Source: Caryophanales bacterium (GTDB lineage Bacteria > Bacillota_I > Bacilli_A > RFN20 > CAG-449). From it: a stretch of 61,945 bases of DNA. Of this stretch, positions 1 through 8,705 are shown one piece after another. The translations under genes were made by a program, and so were the position numbers. Every line of letters starts with the position of its first letter. Within the stretch, counting starts at the first letter, position 1. The notes below the pieces were generated by a model. The model was not told the DNA's origin and made no database searches. It saw only the letters and a program-made list of their open reading frames with translations. The stretch lies in NCBI GenBank assembly GCA_029006735.1, contig JAQXGN010000035.1, positions 1-61,945 of the forward strand. Reading direction: 5' to 3'.

Positions 1-953
1 TATTATATCTAAAGCTGTTTTTAATCATATAGGTAATGCTTTTATTGATGATAATAAAATGATTACTGATATATTATCTATGGATGGTAAAGTATCTTTA
101 TCTTCTTCACGAAATAGAAGAGATAAAGATTTTATTAAAGCGTTAAATACAATGCACGTACATTCGACTGAATTAGGTATTACTTTAGTTTCAGAGCCGA
201 TAGAAAATAAGACTAATGAAATACCTGTAGGACAAAAGATATTACAAACAATGGATTTAAGAGGAAAAGTAATTATTTGTGATGCATTAAATACTCAAAA
301 AGAATTAACTGAAATCATAACAAAATCTCATGGAGAATATGTTTTACCTGTTAAAGAAAATCAAAAAAATCTAAAAGATGACATTGAATTATACTTTAAA
401 GAGGGATTTGATAAGACTAAAGTCTTATATAAGAAAGAAAGAGATAAAGAATCATCTAAAATAGTTACAAGAGAGTATTATTTATCACCAGAAGTTAAGT
501 GGTGTTATGAAGTGGATAAATGGACCAATATCCAAGGTTTTGGAATGATTAAAAAAACAGTAGAAGACTTGATTACAAAAGAAATAAGTGAAGAAAAAAG
601 ATACTTTATTTCATCATTCAACGATTCAATAGAATTATTTTCTAGAGCTGTAAGAAATCATTGGTCGGTAGAAATAATGCATAGAGATTTAGATATGTTT
701 TTTGATGAAGACGATAATATGACTATAAGATCAAATGCATTATTAAATTTTAATACATTAAAGAAAGTAGTTTTATCAATATTAAAATTAGTTCAAGGAT
801 TTTATGGAGAACATTTTTCTAAAAACAGTATTAGACAAAGAATCAGTTATGGCTTTGGCAAAGAAATAGAAAGTATATTTAAATCTATTTCTTATTTAAT
901 TACTAAAAAGGCAAAATAAGATATATGATGATTAATATTTTTACTTAATATAT
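1..953 (+). mobile_element. Right part of an insertion sequence (ISAs1 type), left end outside window
   Basis: The element is defined by its transposase. I could not find a convincing right terminal inverted repeat (expected to end in a sequence like AAGCCCTG) between the transposase stop and the yebC terminator, so the right boundary is approximate. Confidence 0.5.
2..919 (+). CDS. ISAs1-family (DDE) transposase, 5'-truncated by window edge
   Basis: The frame is open from base 2 with no stop before the first internal ATG at 59, so the N-terminus lies outside the window. Visible DDE landmarks of the ISAs1/H-repeat transposase family: first Asp in MDGKVS, second Asp in VIICDALNTQ, and the C-terminal RNHWSVEIMHRDLD block with the catalytic Glu. 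It is the only plus-strand gene in the first 30 kb. The C-terminal part is complete and intact, so the element may still be active if the missing part is whole. Family assignment is from motif recognition only. Confidence 0.85.
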   Translation: MISKAVFNHIGNAFIDDNKMITDILSMDGKVSLSSSRNRRDKDFIKALNTMHVHSTELGITLVSEPIENKTNEIPVGQKILQTMDLRGKVIICDALNTQKELTEIITKSHGEYVLPVKENQKNLKDDIELYFKEGFDKTKVLYKKERDKESSKIVTREYYLSPEVKWCYEVDKWTNIQGFGMIKKTVEDLITKEISEEKRYFISSFNDSIELFSRAVRNHWSVEIMHRDLDMFFDEDDNMTIRSNALLNFNTLKKVVLSILKLVQGFYGEHFSKNSIRQRISYGFGKEIESIFKSISYLITKKAK

Positions 954-999
954 AGGGCTTAAGAATAACCATATTTCTAGCCAAAAGTTATATAAGTTC

Positions 1000-1048
1000 A
1001 AAAAAAGCATAAATTACTTTTGATTTTAACTTATTTACTAATTTATGC
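1000..1048 (-). terminator. Intrinsic terminator after yebC
   Basis: On the minus strand an inverted repeat GCATAAATTA / TAATTTATGC (1039-1048 with 1007-1016), extended by AAA/TTT around one mismatch, is followed by seven T. It lies about 45 nt beyond the yebC stop. The stem is AT-rich, so efficiency is uncertain. Confidence 0.7.
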
Positions 1049-1093
1049 GTTTATTCTGAGAAAACACTAAGGATAATTTAATATTATTATTGA

Positions 1094-1813
1094 TTAGTCA
1101 TGTAATTTTACATTATGATAAACAGCTTGAACATCTTCGCATTCTGAAAGCATAGCAAGTAATCCTTTAAATTTTTCTTCATCTTCAGGATCTAATTCTA
1201 CCCATTCATTTGGAATCATTTTAATTTCACATGTTGTAAATTCACTAATTCCCATTTCTGTTAATGCTTCTTTTGCTGTATTTAATGCTGTAGGAGCAGT
1301 ATATACAGAGATGAAATCTTCATCAATTTCTACAGAATTTACATCAACATCTGCCATGATTAATGTTTCTTCAACTTCATCACGATTTGTTCCTTCAAAT
1401 TCAATGACACCTGATTCTGTAAAATTAAAAGAAACTGAACCTGGGTTACCTAAGTGACCACCTTTCTTTGTAAAACATCCTCTTACTGCAACATATGCTC
1501 TGTTTGTATTATCAGTTAATGTATCAACAATAAGTGCAGATGCTCCTTGGCCAAATCCTTCATATCTACCTGCAGTATATGATTCTGCTGAACCACCTTT
1601 TGCCTTTTGAATAGCTCTTTCAATAACTTCTTTTGTAACATTTTGACCTTTCCATTTTTCAATCGCAGATCTTAATGCTAGGTTCATTGTTGGATCAGGT
1701 TCACCTGATTTTGCTGCCATATAGATTTCTTTTGAAGCTCTCATAAATAATGATGATCTTGCTGCTGCTGTTGCTGCCATCGCTTTAGCTCTAACTTCGT
1801 GTGCTCTACCCAT
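1094..1813 (-). CDS. yebC: YebC/TACO1-family protein (YeeN-type)
   Basis: This 239-residue protein belongs to the YebC/PmpR/TACO1 family, whose members act as translation factors relieving ribosome stalling (proline-rich stretches) and were earlier described as transcription regulators. It starts MGRAHEVRAKAMAATAAARS, the signature of the YeeN/YebC2 branch rather than the MAGHSKWANIK start of classical YebC. The internal motif GGHLGNPGSVSFNF is typical. An AAGGAG site lies 10 nt before the ATG. It is last in the cls direction but has its own extended -10 promoter and a terminator behind it. Role in this organism is inferred from family. Confidence 0.9.
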   Translation of the reverse strand: MGRAHEVRAKAMAATAAARSSLFMRASKEIYMAAKSGEPDPTMNLALRSAIEKWKGQNVTKEVIERAIQKAKGGSAESYTAGRYEGFGQGASALIVDTLTDNTNRAYVAVRGCFTKKGGHLGNPGSVSFNFTESGVIEFEGTNRDEVEETLIMADVDVNSVEIDEDFISVYTAPTALNTAKEALTEMGISEFTTCEIKMIPNEWVELDPEDEEKFKGLLAMLSECEDVQAVYHNVKLHD

Positions 1814-1846
1814 AAAATAAATCTCCTTAATTTATTGCCGTTAAAT

Positions 1847-1855
1847 ATTATATCA
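1847..1855 (-). promoter_or_regulatory. Extended -10 promoter for yebC
   Basis: TGATATAAT (TGnTATAAT) sits 34 nt upstream of the yebC start in the 58-nt gap after cls. No good -35 box is visible, as expected for an extended -10 promoter. Confidence 0.55.
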
Positions 1856-1871
1856 CACTTTATTAAGAAAT

Positions 1872-3182
1872 CTACATTAATACTGATAGTAATTTGAATA
1901 TTTTTTGTCCAAGACGATATTTTTTTAACTCCTTTTTTTCAAATTCTTCACTATAAATAAGTGAATTAATCACATCGACGCTAAAAATGTTTTTATGACG
2001 ATATATCTGTTCTTTTCCATAGATTAATGCGGTTAATTCAAAATTATGATACATACTTCTTACATCTAAATTAACACTACCAATAGATAATTTTTCATCA
2101 TCTACTAATAAGGTTTTCGCATGAATAAAACCTTCATAGAAATATACTTTAGCGCCTAAATCAAATAATTCTTTAACGTACTCTAATGTACCAAAATATG
2201 GAATCAACTTATCATAAACACGTGGTATCATAATCTCAACTTTTACTTTATTGTGTAATGCCGTTTTTATTGCATTCATAATTCCAATATCAGGGACTAA
2301 ATAAGGGGTTTGAATTTGTATTAATGATTTTGCCCCATATATCCAACTCATATATGTTTCTTTTATTTTATTAAAATCATCTTTTGGACAAAAACTCACT
2401 AAATCAATTGGCAATATTCTATCAGAATATTTTTCTTTAATTAAATCAAGATTGTCTTCATACTGAATTGATTTTTTTGCAAAATTATAATCTTTTAAAA
2501 ATTCTTTTTGCAAAACATAGACGCATTCCCCTTTAATTTTGATTTGTGAGTCTCTCCAAGGAGTAATTCGAGGATGCTTAGATAAATATTCAATTCCTAA
2601 ATTAAAACCTCCCAAATAGCCTAATTTACCATCTATCACAATTATTTTCCGATGATTACGATAATTAAAATTTAATATTTTAAATATCCCTTTATAATAG
2701 GGATATACTTTACCACCTAATTTAATAAATTCTACAAATTGATTTCTATCATTAGTCAAATTTGCATTGGGATCATAGACAATTCTCACTTTTACTCCTT
2801 CTTTTAATTTCACATATAGTTCCTTCATTAACTCTTTTGTAAAACGATCATCTCTAAAAATATAGCTTTCAATATGAATAGTTGATTTTGCTTTTTTTAT
2901 TTCTTCCATTAAATCATCATAAAAAGATTTACCATCCGTAAAAATTTGTAAATGATTATATAATGTTAAAGTTTGATAATAATCTTCTTTTTTATAAAAA
3001 AATAACATTGGGCCACGACCAAAAAAGAAAAATAAAATCCAACCACCAATAGGAAAAATTAAAAATATACTAATCCAAATAAAAAGCGATCGATAATTCT
3101 TTTTTTCCACAAATATTAGATAGCAAATGAATAACACATTCATAATATTTACTAATATAGAAAAAGTAGTATTATCGATCAT
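1872..3182 (-). CDS. cls: Cardiolipin synthase (phospholipase D superfamily)
   Basis: Membrane enzyme that joins two phosphatidylglycerols to cardiolipin. Two N-terminal membrane segments (about residues 6-24 and 32-53) are followed by two HKD domains: HRKIIVIDGKLGYLGGFNLG near residue 177 and HAKTLLVDDEKLSIGSVNLD near residue 354. The 436-residue length from ATG 3182 is slightly short of the usual 480-510. An upstream in-frame TTG at 3191 is less likely. The gene follows the PHP gene after a few bases and is probably co-transcribed with ecfA1-ecfA2-ecfT-truA. Confidence 0.9.
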   Translation of the reverse strand: MIDNTTFSILVNIMNVLFICYLIFVEKKNYRSLFIWISIFLIFPIGGWILFFFFGRGPMLFFYKKEDYYQTLTLYNHLQIFTDGKSFYDDLMEEIKKAKSTIHIESYIFRDDRFTKELMKELYVKLKEGVKVRIVYDPNANLTNDRNQFVEFIKLGGKVYPYYKGIFKILNFNYRNHRKIIVIDGKLGYLGGFNLGIEYLSKHPRITPWRDSQIKIKGECVYVLQKEFLKDYNFAKKSIQYEDNLDLIKEKYSDRILPIDLVSFCPKDDFNKIKETYMSWIYGAKSLIQIQTPYLVPDIGIMNAIKTALHNKVKVEIMIPRVYDKLIPYFGTLEYVKELFDLGAKVYFYEGFIHAKTLLVDDEKLSIGSVNLDVRSMYHNFELTALIYGKEQIYRHKNIFSVDVINSLIYSEEFEKKELKKYRLGQKIFKLLSVLM

Positions 3183-3187
3183 TAATA

Positions 3188-3973
3188 TCAAATCTCCAAT
3201 TTATTAACAAACTCAAGATTTAATTCTTTAATCATTTTATACCCGGCATCATTATTCAAAGAAGATAAATCTAATGGAGCATGAGCGTCTAGACCAAGAA
3301 TAATCTTACATCTATATTTTTTCACCATTTTCCAAAATTTATCATACGGATAAGGAAATCTATATTCATCTCCATAGATTTTCTTTCCTCTTCTTACACC
3401 ACCAAAATTAAACTCTAAAGGAACATCATACTTCTTACTTGCTTTTATAATCATTCTTGAACATTTTTGACAAGTATAATCCCATTTAACATATGAGCCC
3501 ATAAAACAATCTGGATGACAAACAAATTTATATAATCCTGTTTTCATTCCTCTTATTAATGATTTCGTATATCGAATAATATCATTCTTATTTGCTGCAC
3601 TAGAAAAGAATGCTTTTAGTTGATTATCTACTATCTCTAAATGATTACCTAAACATAAAAAATCAATCTTTTTACTATCTAATAATTCTCTATAATAAGA
3701 TTCATAATATGGTAAGGCCTCTGCTTCAAAGCCAAGATAAATTTTAATGCGATCTTTATATTTTTCTTTTAAAGCATTAATTGAATTCACATAGTCATCT
3801 AGCAAAGAATAATCACCTCTAATATTTGGTTGAGGGTGATCTTTTAACATAATATGATCGCTAAATCCGAGTTCGCTTAGCCCCATCGCAATTGCTTCTA
3901 AAACGTATTCTTCATCTTCACCAAAAGCATGGCCACAACGAACGGTATGAGTATGATAATTATTCTTAATCAT
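3188..3973 (-). CDS. PHP-domain phosphoesterase (histidinol-phosphatase-like)
   Basis: Metal-dependent phosphoesterase of the PHP family, of the type often annotated histidinol-phosphatase HisK. Metal-binding motifs appear in order: YHTHTVRCGHA at the N-terminus, LGFEAEALPYY, CLGNHLE, FVCHPDCFMGSY and LGLDAHAPLD. I place the start at ATG 3973 (261 aa) because AAGGAG lies 6 nt before it and this start overlaps the truA stop by 8 nt; an earlier ATG at 4000 would swallow that site. No other histidine-biosynthesis gene is nearby, so the true substrate is open. The gene ends with TGA. Confidence 0.8.
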   Translation of the reverse strand: MIKNNYHTHTVRCGHAFGEDEEYVLEAIAMGLSELGFSDHIMLKDHPQPNIRGDYSLLDDYVNSINALKEKYKDRIKIYLGFEAEALPYYESYYRELLDSKKIDFLCLGNHLEIVDNQLKAFFSSAANKNDIIRYTKSLIRGMKTGLYKFVCHPDCFMGSYVKWDYTCQKCSRMIIKASKKYDVPLEFNFGGVRRGKKIYGDEYRFPYPYDKFWKMVKKYRCKIILGLDAHAPLDLSSLNNDAGYKMIKELNLEFVNKLEI

Positions 3974-4709
3974 AATCTTCTCCTTCATAATCAACTTCAA
4001 CTAAATATAAACCTTCTGCAGGTGCTTTATAACGAACTCGACACATTTGTTCTGTATTTATTAATTCCTCAACATCTTTTAATGGAATCTTTTTTAATCC
4101 TAATTCAATTATCGTACCCATAATCATCCTGACCATGTATCTTCTAAATCCATTCCCTTTTATATTAAAAACAAATAGACCATCTTTTTCTTCTACATCA
4201 AAAGAATAGATTTTTCTAACAAAATCTTCATCATTTGTACAGAAATTATGAAAATCATGTTCTCCTAAAAATAGTTTCATTCCTTCTTTCATTAAATCAA
4301 TATCTAATGGCTTTTTAACAGTATAAACGAAATCAATTAAAAATGGAGAAGGCTCTTTTAAAGAGACGATATACCGATATGTTTTTGATTTAGCTAAATA
4401 ACGAGAATGAAACTCCTCATCGACTTTTTCTAAAGAAATAACATGGATATCTTTTGGTAATAAACAGTTGAGCGAATATCTTAAACGATATAAAGACATT
4501 TCTTGAGCAATATCAAAATGAATTACTTGCCCTAAAGCATGAACACCTTTATCTGTTCTTCCAGAAGCAGAAATTTTGATATCTTCATGAAAAATCTTAT
4601 TTAAAACATCTTCAAATTCTTTTTGAACGCTTCTTAATTTTTCATTCTTTTGAATTTGGAATCCATAAAATGAAGTTCCCTTATAAGAAATAATCGCTTT
4701 AATTCTCAT
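3966..4709 (-). CDS. truA: tRNA pseudouridine(38-40) synthase
   Basis: Converts uridines 38-40 of the tRNA anticodon arm to pseudouridine. The catalytic Asp is in SGRTDKGVHALGQ near residue 55, the N-terminal strand reads KAIISYKGTSFYGFQIQ, and GNGFRRYMVRMIMGT is the conserved C-terminal helix. Length 247 aa is normal. ATG 4709 is chosen over an in-frame GTG at 4718 because the AGGTGA just upstream fits as its ribosome binding site. It follows ecfT, the standard Bacillota order ecfA1-ecfA2-ecfT-truA. Confidence 0.95.
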   Translation of the reverse strand: MRIKAIISYKGTSFYGFQIQKNEKLRSVQKEFEDVLNKIFHEDIKISASGRTDKGVHALGQVIHFDIAQEMSLYRLRYSLNCLLPKDIHVISLEKVDEEFHSRYLAKSKTYRYIVSLKEPSPFLIDFVYTVKKPLDIDLMKEGMKLFLGEHDFHNFCTNDEDFVRKIYSFDVEEKDGLFVFNIKGNGFRRYMVRMIMGTIIELGLKKIPLKDVEELINTEQMCRVRYKAPAEGLYLVEVDYEGEDYD

Positions 4710-4718
4710 AAAAATCAC

Positions 4719-5669
4719 CTAAAACAATGAAGTAATCCAATTAACTAAAAGGGCTAGTACATCAATATGCAATGCGCTTAAAGTGATAATTCCACCAAGT
4801 AAAATAACGACAAATAATAAAGTGAAAGTATCACGTAAATGCCACTTATTAATACGATATTTTGTTCTTTTTGCACCTGGATTATATCCTCTTGCTTCCA
4901 TTGCGTTTGCAAGTTCTTCACTTCTTTGGAAAGCGGAGATAAATAAAGGGACGATTAAAGAAATAACTGCACGAATTTTTTCAATTAATTTACCATGTTC
5001 AAAATCAACACCTCTACTTGCTTGTGCTTTCATTATTCTTTCAGTTTCTTCTAATAAAGTTGGAATGAATCTTAAAGCAAGAGAGATAGTCATTGCGATT
5101 TCATGAGCAGGAAAATGAATTACTTTTAGTGGAGACATCATCCATTCTAACGCATTAGTAATCTCTAATGGTTTAGTTGTTGAAGTCAAAACTAACGTTA
5201 ATCCAAACATGATAATTAATCTAAAGACAATATAAATTGTGTTAAATAACGATGAATAATATATCTTAAAATCTTTAAATACGACAAAATAAGGATCAAT
5301 TGAAAAATTAGATAAAATGTAAAAAGCATTTTCATTACTTCTCGGAACTAAAATGTTAATAATTAATAGGAATATGAGCATAACCCACATTGCTTTCAAT
5401 TGTCCAAATAACATCTTTAAAGAAACATGAGAAATACGCATGATGATATAAATAAAAATAAATAAAAGGAAGTATACTGCAAAATTAAGTCCAACTAAAT
5501 CAACTGTAATTGTTTTTACTACACCATCTTCTAAAATATCGACATTCGCAGTAAATTTAATAAATATTGCAACAAGCAAAAGAATCATCGAGAAAATTTT
5601 TACACGTGGATCTAATCGATGAACAAAGGAATTATATGGAACATATTTACCTAGAGTAATATTCTTCAT
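4719..5669 (-). CDS. ecfT: ECF transporter transmembrane component EcfT
   Basis: Shared membrane scaffold of energy-coupling-factor vitamin transporters; it links the two ATPases to exchangeable S components. The protein (316 aa) begins NITLGKYVPYNSFVHRLDPR, has several hydrophobic segments, and carries the two Ala-Arg-Gly-type coupling motifs, AQASRGVDF and AMEARGYNPG, in its cytoplasmic helices. Its ATG overlaps the ecfA2 stop as ATGA, indicating translational coupling. Likely clients in this window are ThiT and the FolT fusion. Confidence 0.95.
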   Translation of the reverse strand: MKNITLGKYVPYNSFVHRLDPRVKIFSMILLLVAIFIKFTANVDILEDGVVKTITVDLVGLNFAVYFLLFIFIYIIMRISHVSLKMLFGQLKAMWVMLIFLLIINILVPRSNENAFYILSNFSIDPYFVVFKDFKIYYSSLFNTIYIVFRLIIMFGLTLVLTSTTKPLEITNALEWMMSPLKVIHFPAHEIAMTISLALRFIPTLLEETERIMKAQASRGVDFEHGKLIEKIRAVISLIVPLFISAFQRSEELANAMEARGYNPGAKRTKYRINKWHLRDTFTLLFVVILLGGIITLSALHIDVLALLVNWITSLF

Positions 5670-6598
5670 AGACTACCTCCAGATATTTCTTTTTTATTAG
5701 ATGCTATTTCATCCGCTAAAGATTCAACATCTTTAATTTTTGATAAATCAAGATGGTATCCTTTTTTATTTAATTCTTTTGCAAAATGAATACATTTTGG
5801 TTCTTCAATGCATAGTAAAGAAATCATATTCTCATCTAAGAATAATTCGTATGGTTGACATTCTTTTAAGACTTTTCCTTTACCTAAAACAACAACATCA
5901 CTACCATATTTTATTACATTATCCATATCATGAGTAACCATGATAACTGTTGTACCATTTTGATGAATCTTTTTAAATAAATCCATCATTTCTTGACATC
6001 CTTGAGGATCTAATCCTGCAGTTGGTTCATCTAAAATCAAAACATCAGGCTTTAAAGAAATAATACCCGCGATTGCAACACGGCGTTTTTGTCCACCGGA
6101 TAATTCAAAAGGACTTTTTTCAAATAATTCTTCATTTAATCCAACTAAGTTTAATGCATTCTTTGCTAATTCAATAGCTTCTTCATCTTTATAGCCAAAG
6201 TTTTTAGGACCAAAAGCAACATCCTTAAGTACAGTTTCTTCAAATAATTGATATTCTGGAAATTGAAATACTAAACCAACATTTTTTCTTAATAATTTAA
6301 TGTCTTCTAATTTCTTTAATTCTTCTTTAGTTAATTTATTTTTTCTACGATTTTTCTTAATAGTTTTAGTATCATTTTTACTAGCCACAATAAAACCATT
6401 AACATCAACTTGTCCACTAGTTGGAATAAGTAAAGCGTTAATTTGTTGAATCAAGGTTGATTTACCTGATCCAGTATGACCAACAATACAAGTAAATGAA
6501 TGATCTTTAATTTCCAAATTAATATCTTCTAATGCGATAGAAGCAAATGGAGTAGATGGAGAATAAATATAATTTAAATGAGAAAATTTTATAGGCAT
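5666..6598 (-). CDS. ecfA2: ECF transporter ATPase EcfA2
   Basis: Second ATPase of the ECF module. Walker A GHTGSGKST near residue 42, Q-loop VFQFPEYQLFEETV, signature LSGGQKRRVAIAG and Walker B VLILDEPTAGLD are intact. The Q-loop sequence EYQLFEETV is diagnostic for EcfA2 over EcfA1. A lysine-rich stretch of about 30 residues (roughly 72-105) precedes the Q-loop and is longer than in Bacillus. It overlaps ecfA1 by 10 nt and ecfT by 4 nt. Confidence 0.95.
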   Translation of the reverse strand: MPIKFSHLNYIYSPSTPFASIALEDINLEIKDHSFTCIVGHTGSGKSTLIQQINALLIPTSGQVDVNGFIVASKNDTKTIKKNRRKNKLTKEELKKLEDIKLLRKNVGLVFQFPEYQLFEETVLKDVAFGPKNFGYKDEEAIELAKNALNLVGLNEELFEKSPFELSGGQKRRVAIAGIISLKPDVLILDEPTAGLDPQGCQEMMDLFKKIHQNGTTVIMVTHDMDNVIKYGSDVVVLGKGKVLKECQPYELFLDENMISLLCIEEPKCIHFAKELNKKGYHLDLSKIKDVESLADEIASNKKEISGGSL

Positions 6599-7404
6599 AA
6601 TTCATTCACCATCTCTTTCTCATCAATAGTATCAATAGAAATACCATTTCTTTTTAATTCATTTCTTAATTGAAATACAAAAGGGACACTTAAATTCATT
6701 AAAGATAATTCCTTTTCATGTGCAAAAACATTATTTGGAGTATCATTAAAAACTATACTACCATGATTAATGCAAATTACTCGATCCGAGTCAAAAGCTT
6801 CTTCGATATCATGAGTAATTGATAAAACCGTCAAATTTGGATTTTCACTTCTTAAACTTTTTACAATATCACGAATTTCTTTTTTTCCTTTAGGATCTAA
6901 CATTGCAGTTGATTCATCCATAATAATTAATTCTGGTTGCATTGCTAAAACTCCAGCTATTGCAACTCTTTGTTTTTGCCCACCAGAAAGAGCAGTTGGT
7001 TCTTTATCAAGAAATTTTTCCATACCAACTTTTGTTGCATATTTTAATATGATTTCATCCATTTCTTCTGTCTTTACACATTTATTTTCAAGTCCAAAAG
7101 CAATATCATCCGCGACAGTTGCCCCAGTAAATTGGTTATCTGGATTTTGAAAAACAATACCCATCTTACTTCTTAATTCATAAACATTTTCTTCATTAAG
7201 TTCTTTACCAAATATTTCAATCTTTCCACTACTAGCCTCTAGTAAACCAATAATCAATTTCGCTAGTGTCGATTTACCAGATCCATTATGACCTATAATC
7301 GCGACATATTCTCCTTTTTCAACATGTAAAGAAAGGTCATTAAAAATAGGCGTTTTTTTATCATATCCAAAGCATAAATTTGTAATCTTTATCGCATGAT
7401 CCAT
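6589..7404 (-). CDS. ecfA1: ECF transporter ATPase EcfA1
   Basis: First ATPase of the ECF module, 271 aa. Walker A GHNGSGKST, Q-loop VFQNPDNQFTGATV (the NQF signature of EcfA1), ABC signature LSGGQKQRVAIAG, and Walker B LIIMDESTAMLDP with the Glu expected for catalysis. It heads the ecfA1-ecfA2-ecfT-truA cluster, preceded after 2 nt by a small membrane protein gene, so transcription probably starts at the dCMP deaminase promoter near 8170. Confidence 0.95.
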   Translation of the reverse strand: MDHAIKITNLCFGYDKKTPIFNDLSLHVEKGEYVAIIGHNGSGKSTLAKLIIGLLEASSGKIEIFGKELNEENVYELRSKMGIVFQNPDNQFTGATVADDIAFGLENKCVKTEEMDEIILKYATKVGMEKFLDKEPTALSGGQKQRVAIAGVLAMQPELIIMDESTAMLDPKGKKEIRDIVKSLRSENPNLTVLSITHDIEEAFDSDRVICINHGSIVFNDTPNNVFAHEKELSLMNLSVPFVFQLRNELKRNGISIDTIDEKEMVNELCL

Positions 7405-7406
7405 AC

Positions 7407-7646
7407 TTATTTTTTTTCTTCCTTTTTTCTTTTTTGACTTTCTCTTCTTAAGACAATATAAAAACTAAACCAGTAAATTACAGTAATAGAACCAATAATT
7501 ACACCCCATACAACGCCATTTTTAGTTTGAGTGCCCCCAATAACTCCTGCCGCTGTACCTATTATCATAAAATAAATCAAAAGAAGAATAATAAATCTTC
7601 TTTTACTTGCAGTTTTTCTTTTTGCTTCATTTAAATTATCTGCCAT
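7407..7646 (-). CDS. Small two-helix membrane protein of unknown function
   Basis: Seventy-nine residues: a basic N-terminus, a hydrophobic helix around residues 17-36, a short polar turn (TQTKNG), a second helix around 45-65, and a strongly basic C-terminus. Both ends are predicted inside the cell. No family recognised. It sits between dCMP deaminase and ecfA1 with 2-nt gaps on both sides, so it is surely translated as part of this operon; an accessory role for the ECF complex is possible but unsupported. Confidence 0.7.
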   Translation of the reverse strand: MADNLNEAKRKTASKRRFIILLLIYFMIIGTAAGVIGGTQTKNGVVWGVIIGSITVIYWFSFYIVLRRESQKRKKEEKK

Positions 7647-7648
7647 AA

Positions 7649-8140
7649 CTATTTATCCTCCTGAAAATCAATAATAGGAGTTTTTCCTTCATATCTACGA
7701 TATTTTACACCTGCTAAATCAAACATTCTTTTACTTGCTATTGAAGAAAGAGAATCACAATATTTATCATCAGCATAAATAACTTCTTTAATTCCTGATT
7801 GAATAATTGCTTTAGCACATTCATTACATGGGAACAATGTAACATAAATCCTACCATCTTCTAATGATGTAGGAGAATTTAATATAGCGTTAAATTCAGC
7901 ATGGCAAACATAAAAATACTTTGTTTCAAGTGGATTATCTCCTTCCCTATCCCAAGGCATTTCATCATCATCACAACCAATAGGCATACCATTATATCCC
8001 ATAGTTAAAACTTTGTTTTTTCTTGAAGCGACACATGCGCCTACTTGAGTAGAAGGATCTTTACTTCTTTTGCTAGATAAAGCAGCAACTCCCATAAAAT
8101 ATTCATCCCATGAAATATAATCTTTTCTTTGATTTGCCAT
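7649..8140 (-). CDS. Deoxycytidylate (dCMP) deaminase family protein
   Basis: Zinc-dependent deaminase converting dCMP to dUMP for thymidylate synthesis. The zinc site is CHAE (FYVCHAEFNAIL) plus PCNEC (LFPCNECAKAII); the N-terminus SWDEYFMGVAALSSKRSKDP is typical of ComEB/dCMP deaminases. At 163 aa it corresponds to the minimal catalytic domain. An AGGAG site precedes the ATG. With thymidine kinase (tdk) elsewhere in the window it gives two routes to dTTP precursors. Confidence 0.88.
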   Translation of the reverse strand: MANQRKDYISWDEYFMGVAALSSKRSKDPSTQVGACVASRKNKVLTMGYNGMPIGCDDDEMPWDREGDNPLETKYFYVCHAEFNAILNSPTSLEDGRIYVTLFPCNECAKAIIQSGIKEVIYADDKYCDSLSSIASKRMFDLAGVKYRRYEGKTPIIDFQEDK

Positions 8141-8164
8141 AACTAATCTCCTCTAAATCAATTA

Positions 8165-8184
8165 TTCTTATTATACATAATTTT
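8165..8184 (-). promoter_or_regulatory. Promoter (-10 region) for the dCMP deaminase / ECF operon
   Basis: TATAAT at 8170-8175 within AAAATTATGTATAATAAGAA. The same 20-mer occurs unchanged at 31659-31678 upstream of another gene, which supports it as a promoter element. The -35 region (TTTAAT) is poor. Confidence 0.6.
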
Positions 8185-8237
8185 ATTTTAAAATTAAAAT
8201 AAATCGTATGTATTATCAAAATATAGCCAATAAAAAG

Positions 8238-8272
8238 AAAAAAAACTACCGAGATTTTATTCTCTCGATAGT
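8238..8272 (-). terminator. Terminator of the ribosomal superoperon (after rplQ)
   Basis: On the minus strand ACTATCGAGA - 8-nt loop - TCTCGGTAGT (10 bp with one G-U pair), then eight T. It lies 18 nt past the rplQ stop. Confidence 0.9.
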
Positions 8273-8289
8273 AATTTTAATAAATTTAA

Positions 8290-8694
8290 TTATTTAACAA
8301 AAGAGACGATTGCCATAGGTGCATTATCACCTTTTCTATTTGCAACCTTTAAAACTCTTGTATAACCGCCATTACGATCTTTATAAGATGGTGCGATTTC
8401 ATTAAATAATTTTTGTAATGCTGTAACAGTATGTTTGTCATCTGCCCAAACATCACGAACTGTAGCTGCTGCTAATCTTCTAGCATGTAAGTCGCCTCTT
8501 TTACCAAATGTTACCATTTTATCAGCAAGAGCAACTAAATCACGAGCTGTAGATAATGTTACTGTAACACTTCCACAAACGATTAAATCAGTAACAAGTG
8601 TTCTTAACATTGATTTATATTTGCTTGTTGTAAAAGCTGCCTTTGTTCTTACGCCGCCTTTACCATGAACATTTTTACGTCCTTGAGTTTTCAT
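8290..8694 (-). CDS. rplQ: 50S ribosomal protein L17
   Basis: Large-subunit protein near the tunnel exit. The core KYKSMLRTLVTDLI and the C-terminal NRKGDNAPMAIVSF are recognisable L17 blocks. At 134 aa it is longer than most L17 (about 116-127), because the N-terminus carries a glycine- and basic-rich extension (GRKNVHGKGGVRTK) in place of the usual short RKLGR start. Last gene of the alpha operon, 11 nt after rpoA. Confidence 0.95.
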   Translation of the reverse strand: MKTQGRKNVHGKGGVRTKAAFTTSKYKSMLRTLVTDLIVCGSVTVTLSTARDLVALADKMVTFGKRGDLHARRLAAATVRDVWADDKHTVTALQKLFNEIAPSYKDRNGGYTRVLKVANRKGDNAPMAIVSFVK

Positions 8695-8705
8695 TTCCGG
8701 TCCTC

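Noticed and set aside
953-975. AGGGCTTAAG near 954 as the right terminal repeat of the insertion sequence
   Set aside because: Its orientation is that of a left end, not a right end, for a plus-strand transposase, and no matching partner is visible in the window.
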